64,000 nt of DNA from Rudanella sp031411995 (GTDB lineage: Bacteria > Bacteroidota > Bacteroidia > Cytophagales > Spirosomataceae): the NCBI GenBank assembly GCA_031411995.1, contig JANOCD010000133.1, positions 1 to 64,000 on the forward strand. The letters are read 5' to 3'. The first letter of the stretch is position 1, and the number at the start of each line of letters is the position of its first letter. Shown here piece by piece: positions 7,994-16,874 of the stretch. The position numbers were made by a program, and so were the translations under genes. Under the pieces are notes generated by a model. That model was not told the DNA's origin, made no database searches, and worked only from the letters and a program-made list of their open reading frames with translations.

Positions 7994-9499
7994 TTATGCA
8001 ACGACCTGATTAATAGTGGCTTCAACACCCAGATTTAGCATTTGATGGAGCCGGGTCCCAACCGTTTCGGCAAAGCCGGGGAGGGCGGTCAGGTCGGTTA
8101 GCCAGAGGTCTTTGTCGGCCAGAACGGTGTTCACGAACCCTTGCACCGATGCCGAATCGGTGATGGTAACCCCCTGCCAGTGGTCGTAGAAAAGGGCCGC
8201 ATTGTCGTCGCGGAGGGGATAAGTCAGGATGCCCCCGCCTACTGAAGCCTCAGCCACATAGCCTGTGTCGGTTTTGGCAGTGGCTTTCATAAACAGCAAA
8301 TACCCCGCAAAACCAGTGGCCATCAGGGGTGGCACGGCATTGAATTTCTCGTAATACCGCTGAATGGTAGCCACATTGCGTGCCTGCATTTTGGCCGTTT
8401 GGTGAACCGTAATGTTTAGCAACAGGTGTTCGATATAAGGGTTGCGGAATCGCTCCAGCACATCCATCGCGAATGCGCGAACGGCTTCTGTGTCTGTTCC
8501 TTCGGTTAGGCCGGGCGGCACCGTCGGCACGATTTCATCGAGCATCAGGCGTTCCACAAAGCGGCTCGACATCGGGTTCTGGACGTTGTCGCGAACAATT
8601 TCATTCCCCAGCAAATAACAGGTTGGAACGGTGAACGAGTGGGTGCCGTTGAGCACGCGGAGTTTGCGTTCGCGGTAAAACGTAATGTCTTCGTCGATGA
8701 TGATGCCGGGGTTGACAGAGGCAAACGACAATACCTCGCGTACCCGGTCGTCGCCTTCAATGGCCCACAGGTTGTAGGGTTCGGCAACGGTGAGCAACTT
8801 GTCTTCGTACCCTAATTTCTCGGCCAATTGTTGCTGTGTTTCCTCATCGGGAAGACCCGGCACAATCCGGTCAACCAGCGAGTTACAAAACCGAACATGA
8901 AATTTGAGCCACTTGCTGAACAGCTTGCCGAGTTCATTGTATTTGGCCAATTTCTCCACCATTTCGCGGAGTTTCAGGCCATTGTCGGTTACTAACTCGG
9001 TGGGAATTACCACCAAACCCCGGTTGCGGGAGCCACCGACATCCTTAAATCGCTCATACAGAAAAGCGGTTAGCTTGCCCGGAAAGGAGCGGGGCGGATT
9101 CTCGAAAATGCTTTCCTCCACATAGGTCAAGCCCACTTCGGTGGTATTAGAAATGATTACCTGCAAACTATTGCTCTTGGCAATCCGCAAAATGTCGGGC
9201 CAGTTCGACTGTGCCGATAACACCCGACTGATAGCCGTAACGGTTGTCAGTTCTTCAACCGACTGCCCCTGTTGCATTCCCCGCACGGCAACCGTATATA
9301 GATTATCCTGAGCCGCAAACCCGTCGGTAGCCCCGTCCGTCGATTTGACAATGACAATTGACCCCTCAAAAATGCCCTGTTTGTTGGCATTATCAATGTA
9401 AATATCGGGCAGGCCACGCAGCAAAACGCCGGTTCCGAATTGGAGGACACGCTCCGGGTAAGTAGGAGCTTTGTGCGTGGCGCGGTTCAATGAAGGCAT
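7994..9499 (-). CDS. uxaB: Tagaturonate reductase (altronate oxidoreductase)
   Basis: A 501-residue member of the long-chain mannitol dehydrogenase family. It catalyses NADH-dependent interconversion of D-tagaturonate and D-altronate in galacturonate breakdown. Seen: the N-terminal nucleotide-binding segment ERVLQFGTGVLLRG, VIISNTTEVGLTY, VVIPTELVTDNG, and the catalytic-lysine region ERKLRVLNGTHSFTVP typical of this family. Length fits UxaB (about 480-500). It is tightly packed between the permease gene and the esterase gene, both six bases away or less. The altronate dehydratase and uronate isomerase are not in the window. Confidence 0.86.
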   Translation of the reverse strand: MPSLNRATHKAPTYPERVLQFGTGVLLRGLPDIYIDNANKQGIFEGSIVIVKSTDGATDGFAAQDNLYTVAVRGMQQGQSVEELTTVTAISRVLSAQSNWPDILRIAKSNSLQVIISNTTEVGLTYVEESIFENPPRSFPGKLTAFLYERFKDVGGSRNRGLVVIPTELVTDNGLKLREMVEKLAKYNELGKLFSKWLKFHVRFCNSLVDRIVPGLPDEETQQQLAEKLGYEDKLLTVAEPYNLWAIEGDDRVREVLSFASVNPGIIIDEDITFYRERKLRVLNGTHSFTVPTCYLLGNEIVRDNVQNPMSSRFVERLMLDEIVPTVPPGLTEGTDTEAVRAFAMDVLERFRNPYIEHLLLNITVHQTAKMQARNVATIQRYYEKFNAVPPLMATGFAGYLLFMKATAKTDTGYVAEASVGGGILTYPLRDDNAALFYDHWQGVTITDSASVQGFVNTVLADKDLWLTDLTALPGFAETVGTRLHQMLNLGVEATINQVVA

Positions 9500-9505
9500 A
9501 ACGTA

Positions 9506-10843
9506 TTAAATAAGAATTTCCTCAATTTCTTCGGCCCGGACGGGTTCGAGTTTAGGCAAAATTAGGTGAATAATGGCAAGGGCAATCAAGTAAGAGCAAC
9601 TGGCAATCACAAACATCGGCAAATACCCGAAACTGGTGATGATTCGACCCGATAAAGAGGCTAGTACAATACCCCAAACCGCCCCGAACATGCCGCCAAT
9701 GCCCGTTACCGAGGCCACCGCCGAACGCGGAAACAGGTCGGATGCAAAGGTGTACATGATGGCCGACCAACCCTGATGAGCCGCTGTTGCCAGGGCAATC
9801 AGGCCAATGGCCACGGTGATGCTACTGGTTTGGGCGGCTGCAAAAATCGGAACAACGCACAAGGCGCAAATGAGCATGGTTGTTTTGCGGGCGCGGTTTG
9901 CCGACCAGCCCCGGTGCATAAGCTGACTGGCAAACCAGCCAAAAAATACGCTGCCTGCATCCGAAACGATGTAAATGATCAGAAACGGAATGCCAAACGA
10001 TTCGAGGTCGAGTTTGCGGTCTAAAGTTTCGCTGGAGTTAAAGAAATCGGGTAGCCACGTCATATAGAACCACCAGATCGGGTCGGCCATGAATTTTCCC
10101 ACGGCAAAGGCCCATGTTTGTTTGAAACCCAATAATTTGCCCCAGGACACTTTGAGGGGCGGTTCGTTGTCGTTGTCGCTCCGAATATAGGCCAATTCTG
10201 CGGCTGATACACTCAAATTACGCTCTGGTTTGGAGTAATTGAGCCACCAGAAAGTAAGCAGGGCAAAACCGAGCAAACCCGTCACAAAAAACGCGCTTCG
10301 CCAGCCATAATGCGTAATCAGATAAGGCACTAAAAGAGCCGTAATCACAATGCCCACATTGGTGCCGGCATTGAATAACCCATTGGCAAACGAGCGTTCG
10401 CGACGCGGAAACCACTCTGAAACGGTTTTGACTGCCGACGGAAAATTGGCCGATTCGCCCAACCCCAGCATGGCCCGCGCACTCACCAACCCGCGCATGG
10501 ACCCCACAAAACTGGTTAAGACCCCGGCAATGCTCCAGACAAGGATACCGAGTGAGAAGCCGCGCCTTGTTCCAATTTTGTCGATTAACCAGCCAACAAA
10601 CAGAAAACCAAGGGCATAAGCAAACTTGAAAGCCGCATCCACATCGCCATACTGAATTTTAAATCGGTCGATGGCTTCGGGGGTGAGGGCATCACCCGGC
10701 CCCAATCCGAGCATTTCCTTGCGAAACAACTCATCCGTCATAGTGAACGAAAGCACCTGACGGTCAATGTAATTGATGGTTGTTGCAATGAAAAGAAGGG
10801 CAACAATGCGCCAACGGAAATTGCCGGGGGAGGCAGTCTGCAT
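9506..10843 (-). CDS. MFS hexuronate permease (ExuT/ACS family)
   Basis: A 445-residue major facilitator with twelve predicted membrane segments. The anion:cation symporter (ACS) subfamily is indicated by the N-terminal INYIDRQVLSFT, the loop GWLIDKIGTRRGF between helices 2 and 3, and ARAMLGLGESANFPSAVK. ExuT-like members import galacturonate or glucuronate by proton symport, and the immediate downstream uxaB supports that substrate. It is the first gene of the uronate unit; no regulator is adjacent. The exact sugar acid is inferred. Confidence 0.83.
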   Translation of the reverse strand: MQTASPGNFRWRIVALLFIATTINYIDRQVLSFTMTDELFRKEMLGLGPGDALTPEAIDRFKIQYGDVDAAFKFAYALGFLFVGWLIDKIGTRRGFSLGILVWSIAGVLTSFVGSMRGLVSARAMLGLGESANFPSAVKTVSEWFPRRERSFANGLFNAGTNVGIVITALLVPYLITHYGWRSAFFVTGLLGFALLTFWWLNYSKPERNLSVSAAELAYIRSDNDNEPPLKVSWGKLLGFKQTWAFAVGKFMADPIWWFYMTWLPDFFNSSETLDRKLDLESFGIPFLIIYIVSDAGSVFFGWFASQLMHRGWSANRARKTTMLICALCVVPIFAAAQTSSITVAIGLIALATAAHQGWSAIMYTFASDLFPRSAVASVTGIGGMFGAVWGIVLASLSGRIITSFGYLPMFVIASCSYLIALAIIHLILPKLEPVRAEEIEEILI

Positions 10844-10889
10844 AGTGAGTTAGGGGGTATTGTCCAGAAAAGCAGCTTTGAGGGGGGAT

Positions 10890-11951
10890 TTACCGTCCAT
10901 ATAACTCCCCATTCAACGTTTGCAGGAAACTGTCGAGGGGGATGTCTTCCTGTTTGATGAAACCTTTTTGGGGCAGTTGGCCATCGGCAACCATCTCAAC
11001 CACTGAGGCTACCGAGGCTGCTGTTGTCCACGAAATGGCCCGCCAACGCTGACCTTCAATCATAATCGGGTGGTAGGCATGGCTGAATTCTTCGCGTTTC
11101 AGGTGGCCATCTTTCCAGCCTTCCACCACGGCATACACATAGACCACATCGTCTTGAACAGGCGGTTTCGCTTCGGTCAGGATTTGCTCGGTGAGGGCGC
11201 GGTTGTCTTTAAGGATCAACTCATACAACAAAAAGCGCATCAGCTTGCAGTGGCCGGGGTAGCGCATGGTTTTGTAGTTCAACGTATCGAGTTGTCCGGC
11301 ATAGGTTTCGCACATGGTGCCGAGGCCCCCGGAGGTCGAAAAGGCTTCCATTTCCATGCCGTTGAAGTTGATAACCTCCAGACCCTCAAGAGCTGGCACC
11401 CATTTCCGAACGCCATTGTGGATCACCTCACAATCGTTGATATACTCGTTGATAACACCAGCAGGCGACCACGTAAACGAATAGCCGAGCAAGCCATTGG
11501 GGTTTTGGGGCAAGGCACCCACGCGCAACTCAATGTCGCGGAGCCGGTCGAAGCGGGCGGCCAGATTGGCCCCGATGATGCCGATATAACCCGGAGCCAG
11601 GCCACACTGAGGAGCCATAACAGCGGTGCCGGTCTGGGCCATTTCGCGGATGGCAGTGGTGGTGGGAACGTCTTCGGTGAGGTCGAAATAATGCACCCCG
11701 AGCCGATGGGCTGCCTGCGCAATGGGCAGGTTGAGCGAATAAGGCAAACACGACACCACGGCATCGAAACCCTGGAGGATTTCGCCGAAGGCATCGGCAT
11801 CGGAAATGTCAGCCTGTAGGGTAGGGAAGGGGAGGTTGGGGTAGGCGGGTTGGTGTTTGTCGAGGCCGGTAACGCTGAATTTACGGCCCAGCAATACGCC
11901 GACGAGTGAGCCTACTTTGCCCATCCCGACGACTAATACGTGTTGAATCAT
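10890..11951 (-). CDS. Saccharopine dehydrogenase-like oxidoreductase
   Basis: A 353-residue protein of the saccharopine dehydrogenase/lysine dehydrogenase family. It opens with a Rossmann motif, HVLVVGMGKVGSLVG, followed by LQADISDAD, DAVVSCLPYSLN and HYFDLTEDVPTTTAI, the usual N-terminal NAD domain, and MAPQCGLAPGYIGIIG at the domain junction. Members act on lysine-derived secondary amines or related compounds; which one cannot be told. It has its own short upstream spacer with a 7-bp hairpin at 11963-11981 and is not close-packed with the permease gene (46 bases). Confidence 0.75.
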   Translation of the reverse strand: MIQHVLVVGMGKVGSLVGVLLGRKFSVTGLDKHQPAYPNLPFPTLQADISDADAFGEILQGFDAVVSCLPYSLNLPIAQAAHRLGVHYFDLTEDVPTTTAIREMAQTGTAVMAPQCGLAPGYIGIIGANLAARFDRLRDIELRVGALPQNPNGLLGYSFTWSPAGVINEYINDCEVIHNGVRKWVPALEGLEVINFNGMEMEAFSTSGGLGTMCETYAGQLDTLNYKTMRYPGHCKLMRFLLYELILKDNRALTEQILTEAKPPVQDDVVYVYAVVEGWKDGHLKREEFSHAYHPIMIEGQRWRAISWTTAASVASVVEMVADGQLPQKGFIKQEDIPLDSFLQTLNGELYGR

Positions 11952-11962
11952 GGTAGTGATAG

Positions 11963-11981
11963 TTTGCGATGTTTTCGCAAA
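11963..11981 (-). terminator. Small hairpin between two minus-strand genes
   Basis: Arms TTTGCGA and TCGCAAA with a five-base loop lie just past the stop codon of the upstream membrane protein gene and before the saccharopine dehydrogenase-like gene. There is no long U tract on the minus strand, so termination activity is uncertain. Confidence 0.35.
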
Positions 11982-11986
11982 TCTCT

Positions 11987-13345
11987 TTATTTATCTGGTA
12001 CATACCAGAACGGAATCGTCGTTATTTCTTCCGGTTTGGCGAGGGAGTCTGCTTGCAGGCTAATTCGAATGATGTTCTTTCCTGTTTGGAGATTGCCCGG
12101 AATGATCACCGTTTGCCAACCGCGTTGCTGTCGTGATCCTCGTTGCGTAAACAATAACTCCGGCTTATCGTAAACCGAATCGTTGACGGAAATACGTATC
12201 AGTCGATTTATTTGCCCGTTGCTCCACACCGCAAACCGACGACGTACTTCTTTTTTTGGCAGCGTGTCGCTCCAGACAGGTTCTTTGGCCATTGTCGTCA
12301 GGAGTGTATCCAAGGCTTTTGGATACGCTACAAAAAGCCGGATAAACGGCTCCCGAATCACATCGGACTGAATGGAAGCAGTGGTAACATATTCACCCTC
12401 AGTGCGTTGGTCATCGTAGGCTGTTGGATTGCTAAACAGGCTGTCAATTCTGGCCGTGTACATATGCCGCTGGTTGAAAAGCGATATCCGCCGGTCAACC
12501 CGCGATAGGTCACTCAGAAGCTCAACTATAATCATCACCATGAAGACCATAAAAAACAGCACCATCGTTCGTATTATCTTTTTGAAGGGCAGGTGACTAT
12601 AGAAGGTGTTGACAATGAATGCAAACGGTTTGTACATTCCCCAATACATCAGCTTGCTGGCCGACGTGAACTGGTAATGCAGGCTCATGCCCGTTGGATG
12701 CGCTTTGACTTTTGGTAGACTCAACACTATGCTACTAATGAAGTAGAGAGCAAAGAGCGCATTAACTGCCTGTACAAGTATATGCCAGATATCGGCCGGG
12801 ATAAGTGGTTTCAGAACAGATGAAACCAGCAGGATGATCAGGTAGGCAAAGGCAACGATAATCAGGAAGATAACAAACAAAAAGGCAACCGCAAAAACGA
12901 CGTTGCACCGCTGATCGAGCCGCAAAATATACCGGTCGAGTGGTCCCAAATCATCGGATAATCGCTTCTGGGCATAGGGGGTTGAGAAGGGTATACGGTC
13001 GTAGTGAATACCTGTTGAATACACGGCGAGCAAGCCCACGAGCCCTACCCAAAACGCCCGCATTACAAAATTGGTCAGGAAGGCCAAAAACAGCACATAA
13101 CAGGTAGCTTTCATCATGCTGTAGGCCAGCGAAGGCAACATTCCCTGTATCCCTGTCGTGTGCGTCATGAAATTGTACCGGAAGTAGTCGAATGCCTGAT
13201 CGAGCAAGTCGGGCAATTGCAGGATGGCAAACAGAGCCGCTCCCGAAATAACGAGTTCGAGGTTCCAGCTTTGGGCGGTCAGCTCACCTAATTTTTCCTG
13301 CTGCTCCGGTGAAAGGGTGGGTTGGGTAGTGGGTGATTCGGCCAT
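11987..13345 (-). CDS. Polytopic membrane protein of unknown function
   Basis: I do not recognise this protein of about 452 residues. It has roughly five or six hydrophobic segments between residues 15 and 285, including VVFAVAFLFVIFLIIVAFAY, then a C-terminal soluble part of about 165 residues starting after SDLSRVDRRISLFNQR that ends in a beta-rich stretch. The C-terminal domain may be outside the membrane. The ATG at 13345 is preferred over a TTG at 13393, because a TAnnTTTG promoter element at 13404-13411 would place the transcript start close to the TTG. It is a single-gene unit, divergent from the plus-strand oxidoreductase. Confidence 0.72.
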   Translation of the reverse strand: MAESPTTQPTLSPEQQEKLGELTAQSWNLELVISGAALFAILQLPDLLDQAFDYFRYNFMTHTTGIQGMLPSLAYSMMKATCYVLFLAFLTNFVMRAFWVGLVGLLAVYSTGIHYDRIPFSTPYAQKRLSDDLGPLDRYILRLDQRCNVVFAVAFLFVIFLIIVAFAYLIILLVSSVLKPLIPADIWHILVQAVNALFALYFISSIVLSLPKVKAHPTGMSLHYQFTSASKLMYWGMYKPFAFIVNTFYSHLPFKKIIRTMVLFFMVFMVMIIVELLSDLSRVDRRISLFNQRHMYTARIDSLFSNPTAYDDQRTEGEYVTTASIQSDVIREPFIRLFVAYPKALDTLLTTMAKEPVWSDTLPKKEVRRRFAVWSNGQINRLIRISVNDSVYDKPELLFTQRGSRQQRGWQTVIIPGNLQTGKNIIRISLQADSLAKPEEITTIPFWYVPDK

Positions 13346-13403
13346 GCTGGTCGGGATTAAGGGGTTTTTAGAAAGTACGTTGCGGGATGTCAATAGCTAA
13401 TAA

Positions 13404-13411
13404 CAAAGGTA
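13404..13411 (-). promoter_or_regulatory. Bacteroidota -7 promoter element
   Basis: On the minus strand the sequence TACCTTTG matches the TAnnTTTG consensus of Bacteroidota primary-sigma promoters. The predicted start is near 13397, giving a leader of about 50 bases to the ATG at 13345. No clear -33 TTG is seen at ideal spacing. The remainder of the 252-base divergent spacer holds no gene. Confidence 0.55.
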
Positions 13412-13583
13412 ACCGCAATGTAAACCCGGAAAAATGCCGACAAAAAAGAGGAGCAACCGACCATCCCATTCGAACGATTGCTCGGCCAATAAATCGACTA
13501 TGTTTGCTACTGATAATCAATGAGTTAGCCAGCCACTTACAGATCAACAGAAAGCAACATGAATTCAACTCTAACCACAACGA

Positions 13584-13590
13584 AAGGGAG
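13584..13590 (+). promoter_or_regulatory. Ribosome binding site deciding the MDR start
   Basis: AAGGGAG sits seven bases upstream of the ATG at 13598. Clear Shine-Dalgarno sites are uncommon in this window, so it favours this start over the in-frame ATG at 13559. Confidence 0.55.
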
Positions 13591-13597
13591 CACACAG

Positions 13598-14566
13598 ATG
13601 AGAGCCGTTGTCCATACCGAGTATGGATCACCCGATGTATTGCAACTTATGGAGATCGCCAAACCGATTCCCAAAGCCAACGAGGTTCTGATAAAAATGC
13701 ACGCCACCACCGTTAATCGAACAGATTGTGGTTTCCGAACGGCGATACCGTTTATTGTTCGGCTTTTTAGCGGTCTTTTCAGGCCCAAAAACACCATACT
13801 GGGCAGCGAATTTGCCGGGGTAATTGACGCTGTTGGCAGCAATGTGAGCCTATTTAAAAAGGGGGATCCCGTTTTTGGCTTGAGTGCGGATACGTTTGGT
13901 ACCCACGCCGACTATATGTGTTTGCCCGAAACAGGGTCGATAGCCCTAAAACCAGCCAACACATCCTACGAAGAGGCTGCTGCTATTTGTGAAGGGGCTT
14001 ATTTAGCCCTGAACGTGCTACGGGGGTTTGGCGGTCAACGCGGGCAGAAAATCCTCATCAACGGGGCTACCGGCTCCATCGGTAGTGCAGGAGTACAGTT
14101 GGCTCGGTATTTTGGTCTGGCAATTACCGCCGTAGGCAACACGAAGAATCTGGAACTGATAAAATCACTCGGAGCTGATGAAGTGATTGATTACACCCAG
14201 GATGACTTTACAAAGACCGACAAAACGTTTGATTTTGTGTTTGATGCAGTCGGTAAAAGTTCGTTTTTTCGTTGCAAAAAACTGTTGAAACCCAACGGCA
14301 TATACATTTCCACCGAACTCGGTTATTTATCGCAGAATGTTTGGCTGGCTGTGTTGGCACCGCTTATGGGTGGCAAAAAAGTCCTGTTCCCCATTCCAAA
14401 AGACACGAAGGAAGACATAGCGTTTTTTAAAGAACTGATTGAGACCAGGCAGTACAGAGCGGTCATTGACAGAATCTACCCGCTGGAACAACTGGTGGAA
14501 GCTACCCGATACGTTGAAACAGGCGAGAAAACGGGTAATGTGGTTATCATCGTGAATCACTACTGA
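13598..14566 (+). CDS. NAD(P)-dependent MDR oxidoreductase (quinone reductase-like)
   Basis: A medium-chain dehydrogenase/reductase of about 322 residues. The N-terminus MRAVVHTEYGSPDVLQL, the GSEFAGVIDAVG loop and the nucleotide-binding motif INGATGSIGSAGVQLA are typical of zinc-independent quinone oxidoreductase or reticulon-4-interacting-like members. AAGGGAG at 13584-13590 is a good ribosome binding site seven bases before the ATG at 13598; an ATG at 13559 would add thirteen unconserved-looking residues. The substrate is not evident. Its 3' end, including the stop codon, lies in a 16-bp inverted repeat (14533-14580). Confidence 0.8.
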   Translation: MRAVVHTEYGSPDVLQLMEIAKPIPKANEVLIKMHATTVNRTDCGFRTAIPFIVRLFSGLFRPKNTILGSEFAGVIDAVGSNVSLFKKGDPVFGLSADTFGTHADYMCLPETGSIALKPANTSYEEAAAICEGAYLALNVLRGFGGQRGQKILINGATGSIGSAGVQLARYFGLAITAVGNTKNLELIKSLGADEVIDYTQDDFTKTDKTFDFVFDAVGKSSFFRCKKLLKPNGIYISTELGYLSQNVWLAVLAPLMGGKKVLFPIPKDTKEDIAFFKELIETRQYRAVIDRIYPLEQLVEATRYVETGEKTGNVVIIVNHY

Positions 14567-14580
14567 TAACCACATTACCC
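14533..14580. repeat. 16-bp perfect inverted repeat at the end of a convergent gene
   Basis: GGGTAATGTGGTTATC (14533-14548) and GATAACCACATTACCC (14565-14580) are perfect complements separated by 16 bases. The stop codon of the plus-strand oxidoreductase (14564-14566) lies at the loop edge. No U tract follows on either strand. It could be a bidirectional transcription barrier or mRNA 3'-end stabiliser between convergent genes. Confidence 0.75.
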
Positions 14581-14606
14581 CAATTACCCCAACCTGGCTC
14601 GGAACC

Positions 14607-15821
14607 CTACTGCTCAAACGCAATCCTGACGTGGGCCATGATATGTTTGTTCATGTCATTCCAGGTCTGATCCCACGAACTTTCGGCCAAAAGCTCATCA
14701 ATACGTTCCCAATCGGTTGGGTGTTGGCCGTTAAGGGCGCGTTCGATGGCGGCTTCAAACGCATTGGCTGAATCGGCAATCTGCACAAAATCGGGTGTGC
14801 CATAGGTCCGAATCACATCGCGGATGGGTGTCGATACCACCGGCAAACCTGCCGAGAGATATTCCGGGGTTTTGGTTGGGCTAATGAACCGCGTCGATTC
14901 GTTGAGTGCAAAGGGTAGAATCGCCACATCCCAATTGCTGAAATAGGCAGGCAATTGCTTATAATCTTTCATGCCCAGATAATGCACGTTTGACTCCTGT
15001 GGCAAACTGGCCGGGTCGATTTTAACCACCGGCCCCAGCATCACAAACTGCCATTCGGGACGGCGACGGGCGACTTCGGCAATCAACTCCCGGTCGAAAC
15101 GCTCGTCGATAACCCCACTAAACCCAATGCGCGGCTGGTCGATCATGCGCTGATCGTCGGGATCGGGAAGTTTGGTGCGGGCCGAGGCAAAATGGGCATA
15201 ATCGATACTGCTGGGGAATGCATATACGGCATTATGGCGGTGTCGTTTGGCATCGTATAAGCTATAGCCACCCGTGAACATGACAGCAGCCTGCGCCATC
15301 AGTTCTTTCTCTTTGTCGATCAGTTCGCGGGGCGCACCCAAAAACGCCGAGAGTTCGTCCATGCAATCATAAACGGTCAGGGTGGGTTTCAAATGATCCG
15401 TGAATAACAGGGCCATTGGTGTGTAATACCAGGTGATATAATCTGTAATCTTTTCACTTTCAAGTAGTTCGCTTACTAACTGACGCTGGTACTGAATGAA
15501 TTCTTCGTGCGAAATGCCATGCGGCAAATGCGGCACCACACTATTGAGATTCTCGCTTTGCTGGTAAACGCTTACTCGTAACTCATCACCCCAAATCGGT
15601 TCTTCAATATAATAGACCCGGTAGTTTTGGCTGGCACGGGTCATAAGATGTTGGGGCCGTTGATACACAAAATTCCAGCGCAAATGAGAGAAACAAATCA
15701 ACGCCTGGGGTTGATCGTTCTCTGATTGCTGGGGAGTAAGAAAAGAGGGCTGACGGGTGTTGTCAACGTTTTTTACAATATCGTCTGCTGACGCAGCACC
15801 TGCGTAGTCGGGAAATTTCAT
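14607..15821 (-). CDS. Family 4-like glycosyltransferase
   Basis: A 404-residue GT-B fold glycosyltransferase. The N-terminal part ICFSHLRWNFVYQRPQHLM is typical of a subgroup often found beside or fused to UDP-galactopyranose mutase, and the C-terminal nucleotide-sugar part includes PTKTPEYLSAGLPVVSTPI. No signal peptide is seen, so it should act on the cytoplasmic face in glycan synthesis. It is convergent with the MDR gene and separated by 174 bases from the MBL gene upstream. Donor and acceptor are unknown. GGGTAAT-type words flank it on both sides. Confidence 0.78.
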   Translation of the reverse strand: MKFPDYAGAASADDIVKNVDNTRQPSFLTPQQSENDQPQALICFSHLRWNFVYQRPQHLMTRASQNYRVYYIEEPIWGDELRVSVYQQSENLNSVVPHLPHGISHEEFIQYQRQLVSELLESEKITDYITWYYTPMALLFTDHLKPTLTVYDCMDELSAFLGAPRELIDKEKELMAQAAVMFTGGYSLYDAKRHRHNAVYAFPSSIDYAHFASARTKLPDPDDQRMIDQPRIGFSGVIDERFDRELIAEVARRRPEWQFVMLGPVVKIDPASLPQESNVHYLGMKDYKQLPAYFSNWDVAILPFALNESTRFISPTKTPEYLSAGLPVVSTPIRDVIRTYGTPDFVQIADSANAFEAAIERALNGQHPTDWERIDELLAESSWDQTWNDMNKHIMAHVRIAFEQ

Positions 15822-15862
15822 AACGGTTAGTCATTTGGTAAATCGGTAATGGGGTCACTCAA

Positions 15863-15897
15863 AGTAATCGAGTAATTTATCCAATTACCCGATTACT
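15863..15897. repeat. 15-bp inverted repeat in intergenic spacer
   Basis: AGTAATCGAGTAATT (15863-15877) and AATTACCCGATTACT (15883-15897) pair with one mismatch around a five-base loop. The word family (GAGTAAT, GGTAAT, AATTACCC) is reiterated through 15835-15905. The spacer 15822-15995 otherwise shows nothing. Confidence 0.6.
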
Positions 15898-15995
15898 CGT
15901 TTACCCTAATAACTAACCTAGTGTCTGACTTGGTTGTTAGTCGAAGACTGTATAAACTGATGGAACGGTCCCGCTTACTTATGAAGGAATCGGAG

Positions 15996-16808
15996 TTAGG
16001 CTTTGTCCTCCAGAACTGACCGTACAAGGTAGTCAGCCGAAACGTCATTTTGAGTAACAAATTTGGTGAACCATTGCTCCTGCAAACCCGCCATTTTCAA
16101 GAGTTCCGGGCTATTCATTCCGCGCTCTTTACCATCCAGCACTTTTTCGACAATAGTTTCTAAATAGCTTAATTTACGCTGTACGGCGGCTTTTCCGTTC
16201 TTCAAGACTGGATTGTGGCAACAAAAGAGTGTGTCAAAGTCAAGTTTTAGGATCGCCCGGGTTGCTTCAATCATCTGGTAAATATTTTCGCCCCGTCGAA
16301 ATACCTTAAGGTTACCCACATAAAAATCACCAGCAAACAACCAGCCTTCGTTGGGTTCGTGCAGTACATGATGATCGTTGGAATGACCCAGCGTGGGGAT
16401 GGTTATGAGGCTATACGGACCCGCTTCGACCACAGCAGGCAATAGCTGGGTATTGGGGCATGGGTCGATGCTTCCAAACCAGAATTTTTCGTAGGCCATG
16501 AGGGGGAACGCCTTGCCTATACGTTGTGCCGTTAAGGGTCCGGCCAAAACCGGGCAGTTGTGTTGCCGACGCAACGCAGCCGCATTACCCGAATGGTCTT
16601 CGTGGAAATGAGTCAGCACAATCTGACGAATCGTTTTCTGAGAAAACGTGGCTAAAATATCGGGCTGACAATGCCGCTGCCCGGTGTCGATGAGCGTATC
16701 GTGCAAAAAATAGCACCAAACAGGAAAGGGTTTCACAAACCGAACCGGCGAATAACCAAACTGATACCCTTCTACAGGGCCATGACGAAGTGTTGAGCGA
16801 ATACGCAT
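15996..16808 (-). CDS. MBL-fold metallo-hydrolase
   Basis: A 270-residue metallo-beta-lactamase fold protein. The zinc motif LTHFHEDHSGNAAAL (HxHxDH) is near residue 75, a further histidine is in TLGHSNDHHVL, and the bridging aspartate is in LFAGDFYVG; HNPVLKNG may carry the last histidine. No signal peptide is seen. Such proteins hydrolyse thioesters, lactones or phosphodiesters; the substrate cannot be told. It is divergent from the M20 peptidase gene with a 66-base spacer. Confidence 0.8.
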   Translation of the reverse strand: MRIRSTLRHGPVEGYQFGYSPVRFVKPFPVWCYFLHDTLIDTGQRHCQPDILATFSQKTIRQIVLTHFHEDHSGNAAALRRQHNCPVLAGPLTAQRIGKAFPLMAYEKFWFGSIDPCPNTQLLPAVVEAGPYSLITIPTLGHSNDHHVLHEPNEGWLFAGDFYVGNLKVFRRGENIYQMIEATRAILKLDFDTLFCCHNPVLKNGKAAVQRKLSYLETIVEKVLDGKERGMNSPELLKMAGLQEQWFTKFVTQNDVSADYLVRSVLEDKA

Positions 16809-16855
16809 AGGGCAAAATTCGGAGAATGCTTCGTACTTTTCCCCATCAATTTTAT

Positions 16856-16874
16856 CGCTCGTTCACTCTTTCGC
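16856..16874. repeat. Third copy of the GAGYGAAA word
   Basis: Read on the minus strand, this spacer contains GCGAAAGAGTGAACGAGCGA, the same octamer family as at 1249 and 6425. It directly precedes the ATG of the M20 peptidase gene, so it occupies the place of a ribosome binding site. Confidence 0.5.

Noticed and set aside
11070..11819. 249-codon plus-strand open frame antisense to the saccharopine dehydrogenase-like gene
   Set aside because: Long but opposite a gene with clear Rossmann and family motifs; residue pattern is typical of antisense shadow (many His, Gly, Pro).
13559..13597. Alternative start of the MDR oxidoreductase at 13559
   Set aside because: The added thirteen residues are not family-like and a good ribosome binding site precedes 13598.
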